The notes under the pieces were generated by a model that saw only the letters and a list, made by a program, of their open reading frames with translations, did not search any database and was not told the DNA's origin. From positions 1-49,573 of the forward strand of contig JAFXXQ010000021.1 of NCBI GenBank assembly GCA_017542145.1: 49,573 nucleotides of DNA. Direction: 5' to 3'. Each line of letters opens with the position of its first letter. The stretch's first letter is position 1. The translations under genes and the position numbers were made by a program. The stretch comes from Bacteroidaceae bacterium. GTDB taxonomy: Bacteria; Bacteroidota; Bacteroidia; Bacteroidales; Bacteroidaceae. Below are positions 24,769 through 38,254 of this stretch, piece after piece.

Positions 24769-25755
24769 ATGAAATTCTTAACAGAAGAAAAACTCACTAT
24801 CGTCGGTGCTGGCGGTATGATTGGTTCCAACATGGCTCAAACGGCTCTTATGCTCGGTCTAACTCCTAATGTTTGCCTCTACGACATCTTCGAACAAGGT
24901 GTTCATGGTGTTGCCGAGGAGATTTATCATTGCGGTTTCGAGGGTGCCAACGTCACCTGGACTACCGACCCAGCCGTTGCTTTCAAGGATGCCAAGTACA
25001 TCGTCTCATCAGGCGGCGCACCTCGTAAGGAGGGTATGACCCGCGAAGACCTTCTCAAGGGCAACTGCCAGATTGCTGCCGAGTTTGGCGACTTCATCCA
25101 TCAGTATTGCCCAGACGTGAAGCACGTCGTCGTTATCTTCAATCCTGCTGACGTCACCGCTCTTACCGCTCTTATCCACAGTGGTCTGAAGCCTGAGCAA
25201 CTGACCTCTCTCGCTGCCCTAGACAGCACCCGACTGCAGGAAGCCCTCGCTCAGGAGTTCGGCGTGCAGCAGTGCAAAGTCACTGGCGCTCACACCTACG
25301 GAGGACATGGCGAGCAGATGGCTGTCTTCGCTTCGCAAGTGAAGATTGACGGCAAGCCCCTCTCGGAGATGAACCTCTCTGCCGAGAAGTTTGCTGACAT
25401 TAAGCAGCGCACTATTCAGGGCGGCAGCAACATCATCAAGCTGCGTGGACGCAGCTCGTTCCAGAGCCCTGCCTACAACGCCGTGAAGATGATTGAGGCT
25501 GCTATGGGTGGCGAACCCTTCACCCTCCCCGCCGGTACTTACGTCAACACAGAGAAGTACAAGAACGTCATGATGGCTATGCCTACCATCATCGATGCTA
25601 CGGGTGTCCACTACAGCGATATCAAGGGTACGGCTGACGAAATGGCTGCTCTCGATGCTTCGTATGTCCACCTCTGCAAGATGCGCGACGAAATCGTCGA
25701 ACTCGACATCGTCCCCCCCGTCAGCGAGTGGAAGAAACTCAACCCCTATCTCTAA
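24769..25755 (+). CDS. mdh: Malate dehydrogenase
   Basis: This 328-residue protein of the lactate/malate dehydrogenase superfamily interconverts malate and oxaloacetate, in Bacteroidales mainly for the reductive branch toward succinate. It shows the NAD-binding loop GAGGMIGSN near residue 13, NPADV, the substrate Arg region [10 protein letters not shown], and the catalytic His in [11 protein letters not shown]. It is monocistronic with its own strong promoter. The downstream spacer carries the GTCAACA repeat. Confidence 0.93.
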   Translation: MKFLTEEKLTIVGAGGMIGSNMAQTALMLGLTPNVCLYDIFEQGVHGVAEEIYHCGFEGANVTWTTDPAVAFKDAKYIVSSGGAPRKEGMTREDLLKGNCQIAAEFGDFIHQYCPDVKHVVVIFNPADVTALTALIHSGLKPEQLTSLAALDSTRLQEALAQEFGVQQCKVTGAHTYGGHGEQMAVFASQVKIDGKPLSEMNLSAEKFADIKQRTIQGGSNIIKLRGRSSFQSPAYNAVKMIEAAMGGEPFTLPAGTYVNTEKYKNVMMAMPTIIDATGVHYSDIKGTADEMAALDASYVHLCKMRDEIVELDIVPPVSEWKKLNPYL

Positions 25756-25760
25756 GCGAG

Positions 25761-25842
25761 GTCAGCGAGTCAACAAGTCAACAGGTCAACAAGTCGCTTT
25801 GCAGACCGCATCCAACGTGTTGACCTGTTGTCTTGTTGACTT
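25761..25842. repeat. GTCAACA repeat element between mdh and dut
   Basis: Tandem CAACAAGTCAACAGGTCAAC on the left and TGTTGACCTGTTG...TTGTTGAC on the right form a long imperfect hairpin with CGCATCCA in between. A second copy lies inside the phosphonoacetaldehyde reductase gene. As a hairpin it could end mdh transcription. Confidence 0.7.
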
Positions 25843-25867
25843 CAAAAAGCGGCTTTTTGAAATAATC

Positions 25868-26299
25868 ATGAACATTCATATCATCAACAAGTCTCATCAT
25901 CCCCTCCCGTCCTACGCCACACCGCTGTCGGCAGGCATGGACCTGAGGGCGAATCTCGATGAGCCCATCGTGCTGCATCCCATGCAACGCTGCCTCATCC
26001 CCACGGGACTTTTCATTGCCCTCCCGCCAGGTTACGAGGCACAAGTGCGCCCCCGCAGCGGCCTTGCCATCAAGCGCGGCATTACCGTGCTCAACGCACC
26101 TGGCACCATCGACGCCGACTATCGGGGCGAAATCCGCGTCGTCCTCATTAATCTTTCTGCCGAAGATTTTGTCATAGAAGATGGAGAGCGCATCGCCCAG
26201 ATGATTATCGCCCGCCATGAGCAGGTTGTGTGGGAGGAGACTGACACCCTCTCCGATACCGAGCGAGGCATCGGCGGCTTCGGACATACAGGCGTTTGA
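25868..26299 (+). CDS. dut: dUTP pyrophosphatase
   Basis: This 143-residue trimeric dUTPase hydrolyses dUTP to dUMP, which keeps uracil out of DNA and supplies dTMP synthesis. All five motifs are visible: [38 protein letters not shown] and [13 protein letters not shown] 25868 is used; an open frame extends upstream to 25595 but only through the mdh gene. It heads the conserved group dut-TPR-DUF4292-EnvC. Confidence 0.95.
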   Translation: MNIHIINKSHHPLPSYATPLSAGMDLRANLDEPIVLHPMQRCLIPTGLFIALPPGYEAQVRPRSGLAIKRGITVLNAPGTIDADYRGEIRVVLINLSAEDFVIEDGERIAQMIIARHEQVVWEETDTLSDTERGIGGFGHTGV

Positions 26300-26356
26300 G
26301 AGATTGATAGAATATTGGTAATTAAAGATTAGAGATTAAAGGTAAGAGGATAGGAT

Positions 26357-28237
26357 ATGACGGACAGGCGACATCAGATGATAAGCAAAGGGCTGACGAA
26401 AAACTTTATCGGAGGCTCATGTCGCCGTTTATTCAAGGAAATCTACAGGGGAAATGCCCTCTCTTTCTTTCTAATTGTTTTTTCCCTCCTCCCGTTTGCA
26501 GGCTGCGGGACATCGCACAAAGCCGTTACGCCAAAGGGCACGGCACAGCTATCCGACGAAGAGCAGCGCCGCTACGACTACTTCTACCTCGAGGCTGTCA
26601 ACCAACGCCAGCAAGAGAACTACGACGTGGCCTTCGACCTCCTCCAGCATTGCCTCTCCATCTGCCCTACGGCTCCGACGGCCCTCTACGAGCTCTCAGC
26701 CTTCTACTCCGCATTGGGCGACAAGGAGAAGGCGCTCAGCCTCATGCAGCAGGCCGTCACCTACGACCCCGACAATTATTGGTATCAGGAAAGCCTTGCC
26801 GAGGCTTACTACAACAATCAGCAGCAGAACAACGCCATCAGCATCTACGAGGATATGGTGGCGCGCTTCCCCCGTCGTTCGGCAGAATTGCTGCCCATCC
26901 TCGTCAACCTCTATCAAGCTACAGAGCAGTACGACAAAGAGATTGAGGCCCTCGACCGCATGGAAGAACGCTTCGGCTCGTCAGAGGAGATTGAGATGGA
27001 GAAGTTCCGTGCCTACTTTCTGAAGAAGGACAGCGAGGCAGCCTTTCGCTCGATGGAGGAGCTGGTGGCTACCCATCCCGACGAGCTGCGCTACCGCCTC
27101 CTGTTGGGCGACGTCTGCCTCAATTACGACAAGCTTGACGAAGCCCGTCGTGCCTATGAGAGCGTGCTTGCTGTAGAGCCCGACAACGATATGGGCCATC
27201 TTGGCATGGCCAACTGGTACAACAAGAGCGGCAACGACAAGCGTGCAGATGCCATTGTCGACTCGCTGGTGGTCTATGGCCATCTGCCCGACGAGCGCCG
27301 CATCCAGCTCACCTCGCAGCTCATCCGCCAAATGGAGGCACGGCAGGACACCCTCGCCATCGACAACCTCTTCAGTCGCATCCTTGCCCAGCCGCAGACA
27401 TCCATTGCCATGCCCAAGGCTTGCGCGTCCTACTACATTCAAGCCCAGAAACCCGACTCGCTCATCATCCCCTTCATCCAGGCCATCCTTACCGTAGAGC
27501 CCGATAATGTGGAGGCACTCAAGCAGTTGCTCTACTACGCCGTCGAACACAACGACACAGAGGAGGTTCGTGAGCGGAGCCGCGCCCTACTCACCTACTA
27601 CCCCGACGAGCTCTACGCCTACTACTACCTCGTCATCACCGCCCTGCGCGACAAGGACGAGCAGCGTGCCATCAACTACTGCCTCGAGGGCGTTTCACAC
27701 ATCGGCGAGGAGAGCGACACCGAACTCTGCACCGAGCTCTACACCATGCTCGGCGACCTCTACTTCTCCAACAACGAGAAGACGAAAGGCTATGTCGCCT
27801 ACGACTCGGCCCTCGTCTATAACCCTTCAAAGGTGTCGGTGCTCAACAACTACGCCTACTACCTCTCCCTCGAGAACCGCGACCTCGACCGTGCCGAAGA
27901 GATGAGCCGCGTCACCATCACCAAGGAGCCCGACAACAGCACTTACCTCGACACCTACGCCTGGATACTCTTCCAGAAGGAACGCTACGACGAGGCGAGA
28001 CACTATATGGAGCAGGCACTAAAGACCGACACAACCAGCAGCGCCGTGCTGATGGAACATGCCGGCGACATCAGCTTCAAGTGCGGCCTCGTTGACGAAG
28101 CCCTCGGCTACTGGAAACAAGCCCTCGAACAGCAGCAGAAAGACCGCAAGGAGAGCGGCACCAAGCCCACAGCCGAAGAACGCTTGGCAGAGAACAAGCT
28201 GAAAAAGAAAATCCGACTGAAAAAATGGATAAAATAG
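26357..28237 (+). CDS. TPR lipoprotein
   Basis: This 626-residue protein has a rather long N-terminus before a hydrophobic stretch and lipobox (LLPFAGC, Cys near 50), then many TPR units (for example YNKSGNDKRADAIVDS, NYAYYLSLENRDLDRAEEM, EALGYWKQAL). It ends in a lysine-rich tail. It probably acts as a periplasmic scaffold. Its constant neighbours in Bacteroidetes are dut, DUF4292 and the EnvC-like protein, which suggests a role in the envelope or division. ATG 26378 is an alternative start that gives a more usual signal peptide. Confidence 0.85.
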   Translation: MTDRRHQMISKGLTKNFIGGSCRRLFKEIYRGNALSFFLIVFSLLPFAGCGTSHKAVTPKGTAQLSDEEQRRYDYFYLEAVNQRQQENYDVAFDLLQHCLSICPTAPTALYELSAFYSALGDKEKALSLMQQAVTYDPDNYWYQESLAEAYYNNQQQNNAISIYEDMVARFPRRSAELLPILVNLYQATEQYDKEIEALDRMEERFGSSEEIEMEKFRAYFLKKDSEAAFRSMEELVATHPDELRYRLLLGDVCLNYDKLDEARRAYESVLAVEPDNDMGHLGMANWYNKSGNDKRADAIVDSLVVYGHLPDERRIQLTSQLIRQMEARQDTLAIDNLFSRILAQPQTSIAMPKACASYYIQAQKPDSLIIPFIQAILTVEPDNVEALKQLLYYAVEHNDTEEVRERSRALLTYYPDELYAYYYLVITALRDKDEQRAINYCLEGVSHIGEESDTELCTELYTMLGDLYFSNNEKTKGYVAYDSALVYNPSKVSVLNNYAYYLSLENRDLDRAEEMSRVTITKEPDNSTYLDTYAWILFQKERYDEARHYMEQALKTDTTSSAVLMEHAGDISFKCGLVDEALGYWKQALEQQQKDRKESGTKPTAEERLAENKLKKKIRLKKWIK

Positions 28238-29097
28238 CATTACCCATCCCCTTGACGATAGTGAAGAAACACCTCCTGCTTCTAGTTCTTCCCTTCGTCC
28301 TATGCCTTCTGCTGGCAGGCTGCGGCGCAGTCAATCAAGTGACAACCTCGCCCGAAGCCAATCAAGCCCCGCGGATGAGGATAGCCTCCCCCCTGACAGC
28401 CATCGCCACACCGCTGGCTAACCACACCGACCTCTCGCTGCGCATGGCCGTTGAGGCCACGTATGGCGAAAAGACGCTACCCGTCAAGGGCAACCTGCGT
28501 ATGCGGCGCGACGAAGTCATCCAGATGGCATTCACGGCGCTAGGGATGATTGAGGTAGCCCGCGTCGAGATGACTCCAGAGGCCGTGTGGATTATCGACC
28601 GGTTGAACAAGCAGTACGCCAAGGCAAAGTACTCCGAGCTACCCTTCCTCGGCCAGTCCCTCGTCAACTATTCGCTCATCGAGTCGTTACTGTGGAACGA
28701 GTTGTTCCTCCCTGGGCAGAAGAACGTCACGGCCCACTTGGATAAGTTCAACGTAGAGCCCTCGGGCACCCAACGGCTCATCCAGCCCAAGGACCAGAAG
28801 GCTCTCTCAGCACGCTTTTGGACCGATGCCGAGATCACCCGCCTGCAGCGAACCCGCCTGCAGTTCGGCACCTTCCTCTCCGACTGGACCTACTCAGGCT
28901 ATCAGCTGGTGGGCGACACCCGCTACCCGTCGGCACTTTCCGCCACGCTGGAAGGTGATGGGAAGAAGGCCTCCGTGCAAGTTTCATTCACCAACATAAC
29001 CCTCGACAGCAAGGACTGGACCCCTCGCACCAACCTCACCAACTACACCCAGCTTTCCGCTGCCGAGTTGCTTTCGAAACTCTCCTTCCTGAAATGA
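28225..29097 (+). CDS. DUF4292 lipoprotein
   Basis: This 290-residue protein starts inside the end of the TPR gene (13-nt overlap) and has a lipobox LLLAGC near residue 33. The rest matches DUF4292 as I know it: an N-terminal strand-rich LRMAVEATYGEKTLPVKGNL, WIIDRLNKQY, and FTNITLDSKDW near the end. The fold is thought to resemble LolA/LolB, which carry lipoproteins, but no function is proven. It belongs to the conserved dut-TPR-DUF4292-EnvC operon. Confidence 0.85.
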   Translation: MDKIALPIPLTIVKKHLLLLVLPFVLCLLLAGCGAVNQVTTSPEANQAPRMRIASPLTAIATPLANHTDLSLRMAVEATYGEKTLPVKGNLRMRRDEVIQMAFTALGMIEVARVEMTPEAVWIIDRLNKQYAKAKYSELPFLGQSLVNYSLIESLLWNELFLPGQKNVTAHLDKFNVEPSGTQRLIQPKDQKALSARFWTDAEITRLQRTRLQFGTFLSDWTYSGYQLVGDTRYPSALSATLEGDGKKASVQVSFTNITLDSKDWTPRTNLTNYTQLSAAELLSKLSFLK

Positions 29098-29104
29098 GAC
29101 TCTT

Positions 29105-30394
29105 ATGAAACGCCTCTCCTTCCTCCTTTTCATCTTATTTTTCATTTACCGTTCTGCATTTTTCATTACGCCCGCGTCAGCCCAATCGGTGCAGCAGATG
29201 AAGAAAGACCGTGCCCGTCTGGAGCAGCAGATCAAGGAGTCGCAACAGCTGCTGGCTACTACCGGCAAGGACGTCAAGAGCCAGTTGGCGCAGCTCTCCG
29301 TGCTCAGCGAGCGCATCCGTCAGCAGACCGAACTTGTCACCCAGATGGGTAACGAGCTGAAGGCCACCGAGGCCGAGATTACCCGCCTCGGTAGCGAGTT
29401 GAAGGAGCTAGAGGCCGACCTTGAGATGCGCAAGAGCCGCTATGCCAGCGCCCTTAGCCAGTCGATCCACCGCAATTCGTTCGAAAACCGTCTGCTTTTC
29501 CTCCTCTCGTCCGACACCTTCCGCCAAATGTACCGCCGCATGCGCTATCTCAGCGAGTATGCCCACTTCCAGGCACAGATGGGGCGCGAGATTCAGACTA
29601 AGCAACAGGAGTTGGAGCAGAAGCGTGCCGAGCTTACCGAGCTGAAAGCCAGCCAAACCGAGCTGCTGGCCCAGCGTCAGCACGAGCAGCAGGCCCTCGC
29701 CACTCAGCAGACCGAGCAGCAGGCACTAGTAAGCCGTCTGCAGAAACAGCAGGCCACCATCAAAAATGAGCTCAAGCGCCAGCAAAGCGAGTACGACCGC
29801 CTCGACAAGAAAATTGAGCAGCTCATCAACGAGCAGATTGCCGCCTCGCAAGCCAAAGCAAAAGCAAAGGAAAAAGCTACGACAGCCAAGGGCAAGGAGA
29901 CCAAGCAACCCGACACTCCCCCTGCCGAGAGCGGCAGCAAGGGCGGCTTCAAGATGAGTGCCGATGACGTGAAGCTTTCCGGCTCGTTCCAGCAGAACAA
30001 GGGCCGCCTGCCCGTCCCCGTACAGGGCTCCTACATGATTGCCTCGCATTACGGCATCCAGCAGATGAGTGGTATGAAGCACGTTACCGTCAACAATCAG
30101 GGCGTCGACTTGCGCTGCAGCCGCGGCGCCACAGCCCGCAACATCTACGACGGCGAAGTGTCAGCCATCTTCGAGCATCCCTCACGCAAAACCTACGGCA
30201 TCCTCGTCCGTCACGGCAACTATATCTCCGTCTATTGCAACCTCGCCACCCTCAGCGTCCGTCAGGGCGACAAGGTAAAGGGCGGAGCCCCTCTGGGTAC
30301 CATCCACACCGACCCCTCCGGCGAAAGCATCCTTCAGTTCCAGCTACGCAAAGACCTCCAGCGCCTCAACCCCGAGGAATGGATAAAATTTTAG
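29105..30394 (+). CDS. EnvC-like murein hydrolase activator (M23-fold, degenerate active site)
   Basis: This 429-residue secreted protein has a signal peptide (cleavage after ASA, near residue 27), a long coiled coil to about residue 260, a Lys/Ala-rich linker, and a C-terminal LytM/M23 domain. In M23 peptidases zinc is held by H-x(n)-D and H-x-H. Here the Asp remains (NQGVDL) and a His lies in VRHGNYISVY, but the final H-F becomes QFQLRKD, so catalysis is unlikely. This mirrors E. coli EnvC, which activates amidases at the septum. It is the last gene of the dut operon. Confidence 0.88.
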   Translation: MKRLSFLLFILFFIYRSAFFITPASAQSVQQMKKDRARLEQQIKESQQLLATTGKDVKSQLAQLSVLSERIRQQTELVTQMGNELKATEAEITRLGSELKELEADLEMRKSRYASALSQSIHRNSFENRLLFLLSSDTFRQMYRRMRYLSEYAHFQAQMGREIQTKQQELEQKRAELTELKASQTELLAQRQHEQQALATQQTEQQALVSRLQKQQATIKNELKRQQSEYDRLDKKIEQLINEQIAASQAKAKAKEKATTAKGKETKQPDTPPAESGSKGGFKMSADDVKLSGSFQQNKGRLPVPVQGSYMIASHYGIQQMSGMKHVTVNNQGVDLRCSRGATARNIYDGEVSAIFEHPSRKTYGILVRHGNYISVYCNLATLSVRQGDKVKGGAPLGTIHTDPSGESILQFQLRKDLQRLNPEEWIKF

Positions 30395-30418
30395 TGATCT
30401 CTGTTCACAAAAAAAGTT

Positions 30419-31339
30419 TCACTTAACCTGAAATCCCTTGTCGACGTAGTTCTCCAGGCTTTGGCACGTGTTGGCGGCAAAGGCCAAGGCACAGCCGATG
30501 ATGTGGTCCCAGTCGTCAGCCGTCAAGTTGTCGAGGTCGGCACGGCGCACACGGTAGCGCAGCAATCCGTAGATGAGCCCTGCGTTGAAGCTGTCGCCGG
30601 CACCGATGGTGCTCACCAGCGCAGGCACGGGCAGGCTCTCGTAGCTGCGGCTCACACCGCCTCCGGCATGCAGTCTGACGCCCTCGGCACCACACGTGTA
30701 CACCAAACGCGGGCAGTAGAATGCCGTCTGCTGCTTATACACCGCCTCGCTGTCCGCAAGGCCGTAGAGGATGCGGAAGTCCTCATTTGAGCCGCGTATG
30801 ATGTCAGCAAATTCCAGATTCTCCAGCAGCGTGCCCGTCAGCTTCACCGCCTCGGCCCTGTGGTTCACGCGGAAGTTCACGTCATAGACGATGAGTGCGC
30901 CACGCTCGCGGGCCAGACTGAGTAGCGCAGCCACGCTGGGACGCGTCGCAGGGTCGAGGGCATAGTAGGAGCCGAACACCACCACATCGTCCGCCGTCAC
31001 CTCCGGCAACACCGGCTCCCGCTCCGTGGGGAACGGTTGGCGGTAGAACTCATACTGCGCATTGTTGTCCTTGTCAAGGAACGCCAGCGAGACGGGGCTT
31101 TGCTTGTCGGGCCACACGCTGACGAACGTATCGTCCACACCGTTGTCCTTCATGAACTCGCGTATGACGCTGCCCACATGGTCGTCGCCCAGGTCGGTGA
31201 GGAACACTGCCGGCGTGTCCATACGCCCGAGTGACACCATGGTGTTGAATGTACTGCCGCCCGGCACGGCGCCCGTGGGCTTGCCATCGCGGATGATGAT
31301 GTCGAGAATCGTCTCGCCGATACCAATTACCTTGCGCAT
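30419..31339 (-). CDS. PfkB-family carbohydrate kinase (fructokinase-like)
   Basis: This 306-residue sugar kinase of the ribokinase family has the N-terminal sugar-binding PGGSTFN motif and the C-terminal signature TIGAGDSFNAGLIYG with the catalytic Asp. The wording around DVNFRVNHR matches fructokinases most closely, but adenosine or ribose kinases share the fold. It is cytoplasmic and ATP-dependent. It lies 62 bp upstream of the LOG gene on the same strand and converges with the EnvC gene. Confidence 0.88.
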   Translation of the reverse strand: MRKVIGIGETILDIIIRDGKPTGAVPGGSTFNTMVSLGRMDTPAVFLTDLGDDHVGSVIREFMKDNGVDDTFVSVWPDKQSPVSLAFLDKDNNAQYEFYRQPFPTEREPVLPEVTADDVVVFGSYYALDPATRPSVAALLSLARERGALIVYDVNFRVNHRAEAVKLTGTLLENLEFADIIRGSNEDFRILYGLADSEAVYKQQTAFYCPRLVYTCGAEGVRLHAGGGVSRSYESLPVPALVSTIGAGDSFNAGLIYGLLRYRVRRADLDNLTADDWDHIIGCALAFAANTCQSLENYVDKGFQVK

Positions 31340-31401
31340 AATATTTATATTTAAGAGTGATCAGTAGTCAGATGAATGCCCTATGTATGGCCCCTTTGCT
31401 A

Positions 31402-31944
31402 TTATCTATTCACTAAAAGTTCCTCTATTTTTCCGACTGAAGCTGCCGTCACGACGTAGTCGCTCAGTCTGCCTCGGATGAATCCGCGCTCGTTCATGTG
31501 GGTGAGCATCCGCATGCAGTCGTCCCAGAAGCCGCCGGCGTTATAAAGCACCATCCGTTTGTGGTGCTCGCCAATGGTGGCGCTACCCATCACGTGGAAC
31601 ACCTCGTCCAGCGTGCCGATGCCGCCCGGCAGGGCCAGCAGGAGGTCGCTGTGCTCAAGCATCAGCTGCTTGCGCTCCGCCAGGTTGTCACACAGGATCA
31701 CCTCGTCCAGTAGGCGGCTCTGAACCTCGCGCTCCACCAGCCGATTGGGCACGACGCCTACGATGTGCCCTCCACCGTCCTTCACCGCCCGCGCCACAGC
31801 CTCCATCAGGCCCATCTCGGCGCCGCCATACACCAGTGTGATGCCCTTGCGCGCCATCCACGACCCCACCTCACGGGCAGCGTCGAAGTAAACACGGTCG
31901 ATGTTCTCCGCAGCCGAACAGAATATCCCTATCGCCCTCATCAT
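31402..31944 (-). CDS. LOG-family protein (TIGR00730-type Rossmann protein)
   Basis: This 180-residue protein has the family motif PGGIGTLDEVF and YGGAEMGLMEAVA. Members cleave nucleoside 5'-monophosphates to a base and ribose 5-phosphate, as in cytokinin activation; the role in gut bacteria is unclear. ATG 31944 is preceded by GGAGG at a normal distance, which decides the start against longer frames up to 32046. ATG 31941 is equally possible. Confidence 0.88.
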   Translation of the reverse strand: MMRAIGIFCSAAENIDRVYFDAAREVGSWMARKGITLVYGGAEMGLMEAVARAVKDGGGHIVGVVPNRLVEREVQSRLLDEVILCDNLAERKQLMLEHSDLLLALPGGIGTLDEVFHVMGSATIGEHHKRMVLYNAGGFWDDCMRMLTHMNERGFIRGRLSDYVVTAASVGKIEELLVNR

Positions 31945-32131
31945 TTTCCTCCGCTTTTTTTGATTCGACCGCAAAAATACGCATTTTCTCTCAATTCCCA
32001 TCATCCCGCCCCTTTTTTTTCTCATCCGGAAAACGAAAAAATGCAATCCAACAGCCCAAGCAAGCAGCCCCGAACCGCTAACCCCTACCTACTAACCGAT
32101 AATCCTTCCTATACCCCTGCCCAAAGGCGTT

Positions 32132-32242
32132 TTAACGGTGCATCTGGTAGTAGTTAGTGCTGCCTTCGGGCCGCAGGCCGAAGGGGAAGAACGTGCCGTA
32201 GTCGATGAACTGGTCGAAGGGGACGGAGGTGTCCTCGAGGAA
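32132..32242 (-). pseudogene. Decayed 3' end of an unknown gene
   Basis: The last 36 codons of a minus-strand frame (EDTSVPFDQFIDYGTFFPFG ... NYYQMHR, stop at 32132) have the codon use and composition of real genes here. Upstream, the frame passes into repeat-like sequence without a sensible start. It is therefore probably the surviving tail of a lost gene. I do not recognise the family. The remaining bases of 31945-32545 hold no gene; they contain a GCCCC/GGGGC hairpin followed by TTTTAGATA at 32493-32515. Confidence 0.4.
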
Positions 32243-32396
32243 ACCTACTATTATTTGGGAAGCGCGGCATGCTGCGGCTCTTTTTTGCGTTCCACCATCC
32301 TTCGGCCGAAGATTGCAGGATGGAATGGGGGTGGCCTTTTCCCAACTGAAGAAAGGCTTTTCTGCCATGTGCAAAAGGCTCATTGTCTATGCGTAA

Positions 32397-36521
<4,125 letters not shown>

Positions 36522-36535
36522 CATACATGAAGAAT

Positions 36536-36588
36536 GAAGAATAGAATGCCCTGTAGATGAGGTGTACAATCAGGACATTTTATTCTTC
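36536..36588. terminator. Bidirectional terminator between convergent genes
   Basis: GAAGAATAGAATGCCCTG (36536-36553) and its inverted near-copy (36571-36588) pair at 16 of 18 positions. The hairpin separates the beta-galactosidase from the convergent minus-strand gene and is followed by a T-rich run on the plus strand. Confidence 0.7.
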
Positions 36589-36603
36589 TTTCTTCATTTT
36601 CCA

Positions 36604-37308
36604 TTAAAAAGAAATCCTTATTCCCACGCCGCCTGGGGTGGCACCAATGCTCAGGCTGAGGTCGTTTGAACGAGGCGCGACGAGGCTTTCAATGCCGTTG
36701 TTGTAGGCGCGGACAGCTTCCCGTGCCTGATTGTTCACAGCAATGTTCAGGCAGAGTGCACCAACGAACGACCCTGCTCCGATGCACGCCAAAGGGGTAT
36801 TGAACTCCTTATTGAACAATCCCACATTCGCCAACTCCCACCCGAGAATAAACCCCGAGGCAAACTCAAGAATTTCCGCCATCCGGCCCAGGTCAGAGGA
36901 GATCCTGAAGTGTCGCGCCGCTACCGGGTTATCGGCAAACAACGTCTTCAGCTCCCTCTCTTTCAGCCTCAGCCCATTCTGCGTGAAGCGGGGGAACTTC
37001 AGCAAATCCGTTTCGATGGCGAGGGTGTCAGCCAATGTCGGGACTGCCGTGCGCAACGTCACGCCGTCTGCCGTTGCCGTAGCATGATGCACCGCTTCCT
37101 TCGTCCGTTCTGCGATGTCGCTTATGGCAAAGATGAACATCGAGCCGTCAGCACCCTGCAGGGCAAGAGAGTCGCTCAACTCGCCCACAACCTCGCCTTT
37201 CAGCACCGAGCCGTTCTTCAGGCGAATCACCTCCCGCGGGCTTTGTCCGAAAACGGCAAGGGTACACAGCAGGAGCAACAGGCAAGAAACGGTCTTTTTC
37301 ATACGCAT
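36604..37308 (-). CDS. Secreted or membrane protein of unknown function
   Basis: This 234-residue protein has a signal peptide (MRMKKTVSCLLLLLCTLAVFG) and a short beta-rich segment, RLKNGSVLKGEVVGELSD. A hydrophobic, Gly/Ala-rich region near residues 150-195 (FASGFILGWELANVG, IGAGSFVGALCLNIA) follows. I do not recognise the family. A promoter box at 37326-37333 lies 18 nt upstream, which rules out longer frames up to 37572. ATG 37302 is an equally good start. Confidence 0.7.
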   Translation of the reverse strand: MRMKKTVSCLLLLLCTLAVFGQSPREVIRLKNGSVLKGEVVGELSDSLALQGADGSMFIFAISDIAERTKEAVHHATATADGVTLRTAVPTLADTLAIETDLLKFPRFTQNGLRLKERELKTLFADNPVAARHFRISSDLGRMAEILEFASGFILGWELANVGLFNKEFNTPLACIGAGSFVGALCLNIAVNNQAREAVRAYNNGIESLVAPRSNDLSLSIGATPGGVGIRISF

Positions 37309-37325
37309 AAAAATTAAAATTTTAG

Positions 37326-37357
37326 CAAAGGTAGTGCAAGCCGAGCAAAAAAGCAAT
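37326..37357 (-). promoter_or_regulatory. Promoter of the secreted unknown protein, conserved spacer
   Basis: On the minus strand: ATTG (a near match to TTTG), spacer CTTTTTTGCTCGGCTTGCAC of 20 nt, TACCTTTG (37326-37333). The spacer belongs to the conserved family. Confidence 0.75.
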
Positions 37358-37556
37358 TTTTTTTCATCTTTTACTATGTTTTGGCTTTTGCATTCCTTTG
37401 TCACGAGTCGAACAAACGACACAAAAAGGTGGGTGTTCGCTACCTGCCGAAAGCCGAAAAGAAGCCACGAGAGAGATGGGGCACCGTCCAACTGCCTCAT
37501 CCACAGCAAGAAACACACGCTTTGATTTTCCGCTAAAAGACGCCCTTGGGAAAAGC

Positions 37557-37862
37557 GTGACAATTGTGACAATTAGACAGCCATTTTGCGCACGCTTCTG
37601 GCGGAGACGGCGACCCCATCGGGCGATTTGAGATGTTCATGCGGGGCGGTTTGGAAGCGGTTTTATGGGTAAAAGTAGCAGTTTTTACTAAAAAATGATG
37701 AAAAATGAGTAGAAATAGATGAAAAAAGAGATAAAAATAGAGGATAATATATAGATAATAATTTATTATCTTATTCATTTTCTTATACTTATCTTTTTCC
37801 CTCCCCCGTTTTCGGCGTCCGAAGTGCGTAAAAAACGGCTGTCTAATTGTCACAATTGTCAC
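37557..37862. mobile_element. 306-bp MITE-like element with perfect 26-bp terminal inverted repeats
   Basis: Positions 37557-37582 and the reverse complement of 37837-37862 are identical over 26 bases, starting GTGACAATTGTGACAATT. Beyond that they stay similar for about 15 bases. The interior is AT-rich with no credible gene; a minus-strand frame of 109 codons is low-complexity. No clear target duplication flanks it. A further TTGTCACAA half-copy lies near 37960. It could instead be the edge of a lost mobile element. Confidence 0.6.
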
Positions 37863-38054
37863 AACTGTTAAAAAATGCCTGAAAACCCTTTCATTTTCAA
37901 TGCTTTTTTTGACGGAAAACGCTCAAAAATCGGAAAAAAAGCCGCATTTCGGCCTTGGAATTGTCACAACCGGAGCAGACAGAGCGAAGCAACGGACCGG
38001 CAAAAAACAAGAAGGTCTGGCAAGGACCCCACAGGTCTGGCGGAGCAACGCAGC

Positions 38055-38119
38055 GGGCTGTACGATTAGCCCCTTGGGCTGTGGCGTTAACGCAGTGGGC
38101 TGTACGATTAGCCCCTTGG
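38055..38119. repeat. Direct 23-bp repeat, two copies
   Basis: The same 23 bases, beginning GGGCTGTACGATTAGCCCCT, occur at 38055-38077 and 38097-38119. They are separated by GGCTGTGGCGTTAACGCAGT-like sequence, and each copy carries the inverted pair GGGCT/AGCCC. The stretch 37358-38198 holds no gene. Its AACGCAG words recall the repeat cluster at 2528-2621. Confidence 0.65.
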
Positions 38120-38198
38120 AATGATTTCGCAACCCAAGGGAATTTTCAGTAAGCCCAATACCCCTTTGAGGATGAAACGCTTTTTTTCGGGAGGATTG

Positions 38199-38230
38199 TT
38201 TGGGGGATTGAAGTTTTTGCCGTATCTTCG
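38199..38230 (+). promoter_or_regulatory. Promoter of slyD
   Basis: TTTG (38199-38202), 20 nt, then TATCTTCG (38223-38230). The ATG lies 24 nt downstream. The spacer is not of the conserved family. Confidence 0.75.
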
Positions 38231-38254
38231 CGCCAAAGATTAAGAAAAAAGCAG

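Noticed and set aside
37533..37862. Minus-strand 109-codon frame
   Set aside because: It spans the MITE-like element end to end and contains a low-complexity Tyr/Leu/Phe run from AT-rich DNA.
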